Positions 1-4,963 of a stretch of 5,619 bases of DNA are shown here, in pieces (the first letter of the stretch is position 1; every line of letters starts with the position of its first letter). This DNA comes from an uncultured Eubacteriales bacterium. GTDB taxonomy: Bacteria; Bacillota; Clostridia; UMGS1840. The translations under genes and the position numbers were made by a program. The DNA lies in NCBI GenBank assembly GCA_900555525.1, contig USLP01000110.1:1-5619 (forward strand), read 5' to 3'. A model generated the notes under the pieces. That model did no database searches. It saw only the letters and a list, made by a program, of their open reading frames with translations, and was not told the origin of the DNA.

Positions 1-542
1 GTATTCGCAAGGTTACGAAAAGCGGTGTATACGGCAAGAAAAACGTTGTGTATAATGTAACAAAGGTTAATAATCAGGTTGTTGATAAAACGCAGGCGGA
101 CGCTGTTATACTTTCATATCCGCAGAACGAGGTTGTGTCTGTGGGTACAAAGGTAAAGCCGAAAACATCTTCAACAGGCAATTTTATACGTCCTTACTAC
201 GGCGTTGTTACTTCTCGTTTCGGCGCACGCTGGGGCAGAAACCATAACGGCGTTGACTATGGCGGCAAAATAGGCGACCCCGTAAAGGCGGCTGACGGCG
301 GCACGGTTACGTATGCAGGCTGGTACAGCGGCTACGGCAACTTTATAAAAATCAGCCACGGCAACGGCAAAGAAACGTATTACGGTCATTTGAGCGCAAT
401 AAACGTTAAAAACGGTCAAAAGGTCGCACAGGGCGAAGTAATCGGAAAAGTCGGAAATACGGGTAACAGCACGGGACCGCATCTCCACTTTGAAATAAGA
501 ATAAACGGAAAACCCGTTAACCCATGGGGATATGTGGGATAA
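1..542 (+). CDS. G5 domain-M23 family peptidoglycan metallopeptidase (5'-truncated)
   Basis: This is the 3' part of a gene whose reading frame is open to the window edge (first whole codon at 3), so the true start and any signal peptide are missing. The first ~48 residues read like the end of a G5 domain (a cell-surface module linked to glycan binding): K-V-T-K-S-G-V-Y-G-K-K, then P-Q-N-E-V-V-S-V-G-T-K. A short Ser/Thr/Lys linker follows, then a full M23/LytM-type endopeptidase domain. Zinc and catalytic positions are visible: HNGVD (His at 243-245, Asp at 255-257), the YYGHLS histidine (387-389), and HLHFE (His at 480-482 and 486-488). By family knowledge such enzymes cleave peptide cross-bridges of peptidoglycan outside the cell, in wall remodelling or daughter-cell separation. 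The GTG at 48 is internal to the G5 domain and is not a credible start. An intrinsic terminator follows the stop directly, so this is the last gene of its transcript. The peptidase call is firm; the exact bond cut is unknown. Confidence 0.93.
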   Translation, partial: IRKVTKSGVYGKKNVVYNVTKVNNQVVDKTQADAVILSYPQNEVVSVGTKVKPKTSSTGNFIRPYYGVVTSRFGARWGRNHNGVDYGGKIGDPVKAADGGTVTYAGWYSGYGNFIKISHGNGKETYYGHLSAINVKNGQKVAQGEVIGKVGNTGNSTGPHLHFEIRINGKPVNPWGYVG

Positions 543-545
543 CCG

Positions 546-577
546 AAACAGCGAGGCATACGTCCTCGCTGTTTTTT
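546..577 (+). terminator. Intrinsic terminator after the M23 peptidase gene
   Basis: An 11-bp perfect stem pairs AAACAGCGAGG (546-556) with CCTCGCTGTTT (564-574) around a 7-nt loop, and T at 572-577 forms the U-tract. It begins 3 nt after the peptidase stop codon. The T-run ends 1 nt before the ribosome binding site of the next gene, so the hairpin fills nearly the whole intergenic gap. Confidence 0.9.
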
Positions 578-578
578 G

Positions 579-586
579 AAGGAGGT
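579..586 (+). promoter_or_regulatory. Ribosome binding site of the AlkD-like gene
   Basis: AAGGAGGT is a near-perfect anti-Shine-Dalgarno match, 5 nt before the ATG at 592, and fixes that start. It begins just after the T-run of the upstream terminator, so a ribosome bound here would sit against the hairpin on any read-through transcript. Confidence 0.85.
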
Positions 587-591
587 AAAAA

Positions 592-1278
592 ATGACCGGA
601 AAATTTGTCAGAGAACAGCTTTTTCAACTTAAGGATGAGGATTATAAAAAATTTCATGAAAAGCTGATACCGAATATAAAAAGTGAAAATATAATAGGGA
701 TACGGACGCCCGTTTTGCGTAAATTTGCACGTGAATTTTCAAAAATGCCCGAATCGGAGGAGTTTTTGAAAAATCTTCCTCATAAATATTATGAGGAGAA
801 TAATCTGCACGCATTTTTGATTGAGGTGATAAAGGATTTTGATACTGCGGTATCGGAAACGGAGCGTTTTTTGCCGTATATCGACAATTGGGCGACCTGC
901 GACGGCTTTTGCCCCAAAAGCTTTAAAAAGAATACGGACAAGCTTTTGTCTTACGCTATGAAATGGATAAAATCGAAGCATACATATACGGTAAGATACG
1001 GCATAGGTATGCTTATGCGCTTTTATCTCGATGAGGAATTTTCGCCCGAATATATGAAAACGGTATCGGAAGCGGAAAGCGATGAATACTATATAAATAT
1101 GATGATTGCGTGGTATTTTGCGACTGCGCTCGCAAAGCAAAAAGACTGTGCAATGACATATTTTGAAAATAAAAGCCTGCCTTTATGGGTACATAACAAA
1201 GCTATCCAAAAGGCGCGTGAAAGCTTCCGCATCGATAGGGAAACGAAGGAATATTTAAAAACGCTTAAAATTTTTTAA
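592..1278 (+). CDS. DNA alkylation repair protein (AlkD-like HEAT-repeat glycosylase family)
   Basis: A 228-residue protein of the usual length for the AlkD family (COG4912/PF08713), which are all-helical HEAT-like repeat proteins that bind DNA. Characterised members excise N3- and N7-alkylpurines, starting base-excision repair in the cytoplasm. Family signatures are visible: GIRTPVLRKFA (36-46) at the N-terminus, IDNWATCD (97-104), VRYGIGMLMRFYL (134-146), MMIAWYFATALAK (170-182) and NKAIQKARES (202-211). Trp100 and Asp104 have the same spacing as the Trp/Asp pair (W109, D113) of Bacillus cereus AlkD; Trp174 and Arg135 or Arg143 are candidates for the remaining active-site Trp and Arg. The ATG is set by the strong AAGGAGGT. 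No promoter is evident in the 49-nt gap upstream, which a terminator hairpin occupies, so expression depends on read-through or a promoter inside the peptidase gene. It ends 7 nt before the htpG -35 box. Family membership is secure; glycosylase activity is inferred, since some homologues lack it. Confidence 0.88.
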   Translation: MTGKFVREQLFQLKDEDYKKFHEKLIPNIKSENIIGIRTPVLRKFAREFSKMPESEEFLKNLPHKYYEENNLHAFLIEVIKDFDTAVSETERFLPYIDNWATCDGFCPKSFKKNTDKLLSYAMKWIKSKHTYTVRYGIGMLMRFYLDEEFSPEYMKTVSEAESDEYYINMMIAWYFATALAKQKDCAMTYFENKSLPLWVHNKAIQKARESFRIDRETKEYLKTLKIF

Positions 1279-1285
1279 AAAACTA

Positions 1286-1314
1286 TTGACAAATGAAAAA
1301 TGATTTGCTATAAT
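1286..1314 (+). promoter_or_regulatory. Sigma-A promoter of htpG
   Basis: Both hexamers match consensus: TTGACA (1286-1291) and TATAAT (1309-1314), separated by 17 bp, with an extended -10 TG at 1306-1307. Transcription should start near 1321, inside the left arm of the CIRCE, giving a leader of about 60 nt. Such a strong promoter would need a repressor to be heat-inducible, which the overlapping operator supplies. Confidence 0.93.
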
Positions 1315-1318
1315 ATTA

Positions 1319-1345
1319 TTAGCACTCAAAAGAAGTGAGTGCTAA
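1319..1345 (+). promoter_or_regulatory. CIRCE operator (HrcA binding site)
   Basis: A perfect inverted repeat, TTAGCACTC-N9-GAGTGCTAA (arms 1319-1327 and 1337-1345), identical to the CIRCE consensus. It lies over the expected transcription start of htpG, so HrcA bound here would block initiation and release it on heat shock or when GroEL is titrated by misfolded protein (established HrcA mechanism). hrcA itself is not in the window. Confidence 0.95.
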
Positions 1346-1362
1346 TAATATGTATTTTCCTA

Positions 1363-1369
1363 AGAAGGG
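1363..1369 (+). promoter_or_regulatory. Ribosome binding site deciding the htpG start
   Basis: AGAAGGG (1363-1369) lies 11 nt before the ATG at 1381 but only 2 nt before the in-frame ATG at 1372. The wider spacing and the family N-terminus ([17 protein letters not shown]) both favour 1381. The in-frame GTG at 1339 lies inside the CIRCE and has no Shine-Dalgarno sequence. Confidence 0.7.
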
Positions 1370-1380
1370 ATATGGTTAAA

Positions 1381-3258
1381 ATGGCAACGAAACAGTTTAA
1401 AACAGAATCCAAAAGAATTTTGGATCTCATGATTAATTCAATTTATACGCATAAGGAAATATTCCTGCGCGAACTTATTTCCAACGCAAGCGACGCAATC
1501 GATAAGGTGTATTACAGAACGCTTTCCGATGACAGCCTGACTTTTGACAGGGAGAAATATTATATCCGTATAGAAGCCGACAAGGAAAACAGAATACTTA
1601 AGATTATTGATACGGGTATCGGCATGACGGAGGAAGAACTTGAAAAGAACCTCGGCACAATCGCAAAATCGGGTTCGCTTGCATTTAAAAACGAAAACGA
1701 AGCAAAAGACGGAGTTGACATAATCGGTCAGTTCGGCGTCGGTTTTTATTCGTCGTTTATGGTTGCGGACAAGGTAACCGTTATTTCCAAGAGCATGGAT
1801 TCCGATACGGCTTATAAATGGGAATCAAAGGGTGCGTCGGGATATACGGTTGAGCCGTGCGAAAAGGAAGAAACCGGTACGGAAATCATTCTTGAGATAA
1901 AGAAAAATACCGAAGAAGAAAACTATGACGAATTTTTGGAGGAATACAGAATTAAGTCGCTTATAAAGAAGTATTCCGACTTTATCCGTTACCCGATTAA
2001 GATGCTTGTTAAAAAGACGAAACCCAAAGAGGGGGACGATAAGGAAACCGAAGAATATTTTGAGGACGAAACGTTAAACAGCATGGTTCCGCTCTGGAGA
2101 AGAAACAAAAACGAGCTTAAAGCGGAGGACTATGAGAATTTCTATCTCGATAAGCATTACGGCTTTGAAAAACCGCTTAAATACATTCATGCGAATGTTG
2201 ACGGTATAACAAGCTACAACGCAATACTTTATATACCGAAGCGTCCGCCGTATGACTTTTATACAAAGGAATACCAAAAAGGATTGGAGCTTTATTCAAA
2301 CGGCGTTATGATTATGGAGAAATGCTCGGATTTACTGCCCGACTATTTCGGATTTGTCCAGGGTCTTGTTGATTCGCAGGATTTATCCTTGAATATCTCC
2401 CGTGAGCTTTTGCAGCATGACAGACAGCTTCTTTTCATAGCGAAGAAAATCAAAGAAAAGATAAAAGCAGAGCTTTTGAATATGCTTAAAAACGAGCGTG
2501 ATAAATATGAAGAATTTTTCGAGGCATTCGGCAAAACGATAAAATTCGGTGTTTACAGCGATTACGGAATGAATAAGGATTTCTTGCAGGATTTATTGAT
2601 TTTCTATTCTTCAAAGGCGAAAAAGCCCGTTACGCTTGACGAATACGTTGAGGGAATGGCGCCCGACCAGAAGTATATCTATTATGCCTGCGGCGAATCC
2701 GTTGACAAGATTGCAAAGCTTCCGCAAACGGAGCTTGTTGCCGACAGAGGCTATGAGATACTTTATCTTACGGACGATGTTGACGAGTTTGCCGTTACAA
2801 TGATGATGAAGTATAAGGATAAGGAATTCCGTTCGATTGCAAACGGTGATTTGGGCTTCTCCGATGAGGAAAAGGACGAAAACAAAGAAGAACCCAAGGA
2901 AAACAAAGAGCTTTTCGACGCTATGAAAGAATATATAAAAGATGATGTTAATGAGGTTAAAGCGTCGAAACGTCTTAAGAGCCACCCTGTATGCTTATCT
3001 TCGGCAGGCGCACTCTCTATTGAGATGGAAAAGGTATTAAAAGCAATGCCGAACAGCGAAAAGATAAAGGCGCAGAAGGTTTTGGAAATAAACGAAAGCC
3101 ACCCGATTTTTGAAAAGCTTAAGGACGCTTACAAAAACGATAAAGAAAAGCTCGGACTTTATACAAAATTGCTTTACAATCAGGCTCGCTTGATTGAGGG
3201 ACTTCCGATTGACGACCCTGTTGAATTTTCAAACAATATCTGCGAACTTATGAAATAA
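1381..3258 (+). CDS. htpG: Molecular chaperone HtpG (bacterial Hsp90)
   Basis: A 625-residue protein, essentially the length of E. coli HtpG. It is a cytosolic homodimeric ATPase chaperone that helps fold or remodel client proteins, typically with DnaK. The N-terminal GHKL ATPase domain is complete: [12 protein letters not shown] (31-42; Glu31 the catalytic base, Asn35 for Mg/ATP), DTGIGMT (77-83; adenine-binding Asp77), the [10 protein letters not shown] lid region (90-99) and [11 protein letters not shown] (116-126). The middle domain carries [14 protein letters not shown] with the ATP-sensing Arg341. A Lys/Glu/Asp-rich stretch near 494-513 precedes the C-terminal dimerisation domain, which ends in ELMK with no eukaryotic MEEVD tail. 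A charged loop near 214-230 joins the N and middle domains. Transcription comes from the consensus promoter and perfect CIRCE just upstream, implying HrcA control. The nitroreductase gene follows after 21 nt with no terminator between. Confidence 0.98.
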   Translation: MATKQFKTESKRILDLMINSIYTHKEIFLRELISNASDAIDKVYYRTLSDDSLTFDREKYYIRIEADKENRILKIIDTGIGMTEEELEKNLGTIAKSGSLAFKNENEAKDGVDIIGQFGVGFYSSFMVADKVTVISKSMDSDTAYKWESKGASGYTVEPCEKEETGTEIILEIKKNTEEENYDEFLEEYRIKSLIKKYSDFIRYPIKMLVKKTKPKEGDDKETEEYFEDETLNSMVPLWRRNKNELKAEDYENFYLDKHYGFEKPLKYIHANVDGITSYNAILYIPKRPPYDFYTKEYQKGLELYSNGVMIMEKCSDLLPDYFGFVQGLVDSQDLSLNISRELLQHDRQLLFIAKKIKEKIKAELLNMLKNERDKYEEFFEAFGKTIKFGVYSDYGMNKDFLQDLLIFYSSKAKKPVTLDEYVEGMAPDQKYIYYACGESVDKIAKLPQTELVADRGYEILYLTDDVDEFAVTMMMKYKDKEFRSIANGDLGFSDEEKDENKEEPKENKELFDAMKEYIKDDVNEVKASKRLKSHPVCLSSAGALSIEMEKVLKAMPNSEKIKAQKVLEINESHPIFEKLKDAYKNDKEKLGLYTKLLYNQARLIEGLPIDDPVEFSNNICELMK

Positions 3259-3279
3259 TTTCGAGAAAGGGCGATAATT

Positions 3280-3801
3280 ATGAAAAGCTTAATCGATGAA
3301 ATGTGTGAGAGAAGAAGCGTTAGAAAATATAAACCCGATATGATTCCCGATGATGTTCTTGAAAGAATAATAAAAGCGGGAACGTACGCTCCGACGGGCA
3401 TGGGACGTCAGTCGCCGATTATTGTTGCGGTAACGGATAAGAAAATGCGCGATAAGCTTTCAAAGATGAATGCACATATTATGGGAAGTGACGGCGACCC
3501 GTTTTACGGCGCGCCCGTAGTTCTCGTTGTTCTTGCCGATAAGAGTATGCCGACATATATTTATGACGGCAGCCTCGTTATGGGAAATCTTATGCTTGCG
3601 GCTCACAGCGAGGGCATAGCAAGCTGCTGGATTCACAGAGCAAAAGAAGAATTTGAATCCGACGAGGGCAAAGAAATTCTTAAAGAGCTTGGCATAACGG
3701 GCGATTACGAGGGAATAGGTCATTGCATTTTGGGCTACTCGGATGAAGAACCCAAAGCCGCAAAGCCCAGAAAAGACAATTACGTTTATTACGTAAAATA
3801 A
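3280..3801 (+). CDS. Nitroreductase family protein (FMN-dependent oxidoreductase)
   Basis: A compact 173-residue nitroreductase-fold protein; relatives bind FMN as dimers and use NAD(P)H to reduce nitroaromatics, quinones, flavins or other acceptors. Visible signatures are the phosphate-binding RRSVRKY (11-17), APTGMGRQSP (37-46), the APVVLVVLAD strand (78-87), DGSLVMGNLMLAAHSEGIASCW (96-117 region; acidic Asp96 and the helix typical of the family), IHRAKEEF (118-125), GIGHCILGY (145-153) and a basic KPRK tail (162-165) that could contact FMN phosphate. A GAAAGGG Shine-Dalgarno (3265-3271), 8 nt before the ATG, sets the start. Only 21 nt separate it from htpG, with no promoter or hairpin, so it is probably the second gene of the CIRCE-controlled unit; a redox or stress role is therefore inferred. 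The natural substrate cannot be read from the sequence. Confidence 0.9.
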   Translation: MKSLIDEMCERRSVRKYKPDMIPDDVLERIIKAGTYAPTGMGRQSPIIVAVTDKKMRDKLSKMNAHIMGSDGDPFYGAPVVLVVLADKSMPTYIYDGSLVMGNLMLAAHSEGIASCWIHRAKEEFESDEGKEILKELGITGDYEGIGHCILGYSDEEPKAAKPRKDNYVYYVK

Positions 3802-3838
3802 AACTCTCATAAAAATTAAAAAAGTTTTATTAAAAGCC

Positions 3839-3867
3839 TTGACAAATGAAAAAATTTATGTTATATA
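3839..3867 (+). promoter_or_regulatory. Sigma-A promoter of the LacI-family regulator gene
   Basis: TTGACA (3839-3844) and TATATA (3862-3867), 17 bp apart, with an extended -10 TG at 3859-3860. Expected transcription start is near 3874, giving a leader of about 88 nt to the GTG at 3962. It shares the block TTGACAAATGAAAAA exactly with the htpG promoter. Confidence 0.8.
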
Positions 3868-3873
3868 TAACTA

Positions 3874-3887
3874 TGTAAACGATTTCA
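3874..3887 (+). promoter_or_regulatory. Upstream LacI/CcpA-type operator (cre-like)
   Basis: TGTAAACGATTTCA fits every position of the cre consensus TGWAANCGNTNWCA used by CcpA and resembled by many LacI-family operators. It sits at the predicted transcription start, where a bound repressor would block RNA polymerase. It may serve the adjacent LacI-family protein, CcpA, or both. Confidence 0.7.
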
Positions 3888-3914
3888 TTTTTGAGGCTTT
3901 TATTTTTTTAGTCA

Positions 3915-3936
3915 AAAATGTAATCGATTACATTTT
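3915..3936 (+). promoter_or_regulatory. Downstream LacI-type operator, perfect 22-bp palindrome
   Basis: The core TGTAATCGATTACA (3919-3932) is a perfect dyad and also fits the cre consensus; four further A:T pairs each side extend the symmetry to 3915-3936. It lies in the leader, about 42 nt downstream of the predicted start, with its centre 45 bp from the centre of the upstream operator. The central CG dyad is typical of LacI-family sites. Autoregulation by the gene that follows is the simplest reading. Confidence 0.82.
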
Positions 3937-3961
3937 CAAAAATTATGAAAGGCGGAGTGTT

Positions 3962-4870
3962 GTGAATATAGCCGAAATAGCGAAATTGGCGAATGTTTCA
4001 TCGGCGACGGTGTCGAGAGTTATCAATAACAGCGACAAGGTTTCCGAGAAAACCGCAAAGCGTATAAACGAGATAATAAAGAAATACGGTTATGAACCAA
4101 ACCTCTTGGGGCGTCATCTGCGTACGAAAGAAACAAAGCTTATACTTGTCATCATGACAACGATTGCAAATTCGTTTTTTTCACGTGTTATAGACGGCAT
4201 CGACAGGGAGGCGCATAAATACGGCTACAGCATAATGCTTTGTATAACGAACGATAATAGGCAATCGGAGCAGAATTATCTGAATTTGATGCGCAACGGC
4301 GTTGCCGACGGCGCAATCATCATGAATACTACAATGACGAGCGAGGAAATGCACAAATTTTCAAAAAAATATAATGTCGTGCAGTGCAGCGAATACATAG
4401 ACCCCGATTCGTATTTTGTCGCTATAGATAACGTAAAGGCGGCTTATGATGCAACGGAATATCATATAAAATCGGGGCGCAGAAGAATTGCATACTGCGG
4501 AGTTGTCAATCACTTTATATCTTCAAGCAAGCGTTATCACGGATATGCGAAAGCGCTTACGGATAACGGAATATCACCTGACGGACGTATAATATTTGAC
4601 GGAAACTACGGCTTTCGCAGTGCGTATAATCTTACGGCAGAGCTTCTTTCGCGCGGTGAAAAATTTGACGCACTTTTTGCGATTTCCGACCGTATGGCGA
4701 TAGGCGCGATAAATTCTATAAAAGCGTTTGGGCTGAAGGTTCCCGACGATGTAGCTGTTATCGGCTTTGACGATATAGATTTGGCGCATATGAGCCGCAG
4801 CTTTCGACCGTTTCACAGCCGAAAAAAGACCTCGGCAGAGAAGCCTTTAAAATGCTGTATATGCGCCTAA
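3962..4870 (+). CDS. LacI-family transcriptional regulator, frameshifted near its 3' end
   Basis: As read, the frame gives 302 residues. The N-terminal LacI helix-turn-helix is intact: IAEIAKLANVSSATVSRVIN (3-22), then the hinge helix PNLLGRHLRT (46-55) with the minor-groove Leu53. The periplasmic-binding-protein-like effector domain follows: ANSFFSRVIDGIDREA, GVADGAIIMN, FAISDRMAIGAI and VPDDVAVIGFDDIDLAHM. After about residue 279 the family sequence stops; the last 23 residues (SFRPFHSRKKTSAEK...) are out of frame, and the proper C-terminus continues in another frame to 4962. Restoring 1 nt would give 333 residues, or 4 nt 334, the normal family length. The start is GTG 3962, preceded by GAAAGGCGGAG (3947-3957); the longer open frame upstream runs through the promoter and operators. 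It probably senses a sugar or its derivative and controls itself and the adjacent oxidoreductase gene. Loss of the C-terminal subdomain end would likely impair folding or effector response if the shift is real. Confidence 0.85.
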   Translation: MNIAEIAKLANVSSATVSRVINNSDKVSEKTAKRINEIIKKYGYEPNLLGRHLRTKETKLILVIMTTIANSFFSRVIDGIDREAHKYGYSIMLCITNDNRQSEQNYLNLMRNGVADGAIIMNTTMTSEEMHKFSKKYNVVQCSEYIDPDSYFVAIDNVKAAYDATEYHIKSGRRRIAYCGVVNHFISSSKRYHGYAKALTDNGISPDGRIIFDGNYGFRSAYNLTAELLSRGEKFDALFAISDRMAIGAINSIKAFGLKVPDDVAVIGFDDIDLAHMSRSFRPFHSRKKTSAEKPLKCCICA

Positions 4871-4962
4871 AGGGCGAAAAAATCACAGAACGAAAAAAAA
4901 TATTAAAACATAAATTAATCCTTAGGGATTCAACAATTAATAATTTTAAGGAGGACATTTAA
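4801..4962 (+). pseudogene. Displaced C-terminal end of the LacI-family regulator
   Basis: From CTT at 4801 this frame reads LSTVSQPKKDLGREAF, then KMLYMRLKGEKITERKK and a terminal LILRDSTIN segment, stopping at TAA 4960-4962. That is the conserved end of LacI/CcpA-type effector domains (LTTVxQPxxxLGxxA... and a final LxxRxS strand). It has no start codon or ribosome binding site of its own and joins the preceding gene only by a frame change around 4793-4801. It ends 1 nt before the ATG of the next gene, the spacing expected of an operon with an intact regulator. Confidence 0.85.
4948..4954 (+). promoter_or_regulatory. Ribosome binding site of the Gfo/Idh/MocA oxidoreductase gene
   Basis: AAGGAGG lies 9 nt before the ATG at 4964, inside the end of the displaced regulator frame. 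An intact regulator would be translated across this site, coupling the two genes; in the frameshifted form ribosomes leave at 4870, 77 nt earlier. Confidence 0.85.
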
Positions 4963-4963
4963 A

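Larger units (their letters stand above)
3831..3909 (+). terminator. Possible long-range hairpin terminator for the htpG-nitroreductase unit, overlapping the next promoter
   Basis: TAAAAGCCT (3831-3839) is complementary to AGGCTTTTA (3894-3902), which runs straight into seven T residues (3903-3909). Inside it, after a 4-nt/3-nt bulge, AAATGAAA (3844-3851) pairs with TTTCATTT (3883-3890), leaving a loop of about 31 nt. Together these make a 17-bp interrupted, AT-rich stem plus U-tract. Only RNA coming from upstream contains the left arms, because the LacI-gene promoter starts RNA near 3874. The large loop and AT content make this uncertain. Confidence 0.45.

Noticed and set aside
739..1140. 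Minus-strand open frame of 133 codons opposite the AlkD-like gene, and similar ones opposite the other genes
   Set aside because: All lie opposite well-supported genes, their translations show no domain pattern, and none has a plausible promoter or ribosome binding site.
1254..1279. A/T-only inverted repeat TTTAAAAA/TTTTTAAA at the end of the AlkD-like gene as a terminator
   Set aside because: It has no G:C pairs and A residues rather than T follow the right arm. It is more likely the composition of a Lys/Phe-rich C-terminus and promoter-upstream A-tracts.
1339..1380. Upstream in-frame starts for htpG (GTG 1339, ATG 1372)
   Set aside because: GTG 1339 lies inside the CIRCE and next to the transcription start; ATG 1372 is only 2 nt from the Shine-Dalgarno. 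The HtpG family begins MAxKQFKTES, matching ATG 1381.
3797..3831. Inverted repeat AATAAAACT/AGTTTTATT after the nitroreductase as a terminator
   Set aside because: The stem has a single G:C pair and a 17-nt loop, and no U-tract follows the right arm. The hairpin at 3831-3909 is the better candidate.
3839..3961. N-terminal extension of the LacI-family protein from TTG 3839
   Set aside because: It would be translated from the -35 box through both operators, has no ribosome binding site, and places about 40 non-family residues before the helix-turn-helix.
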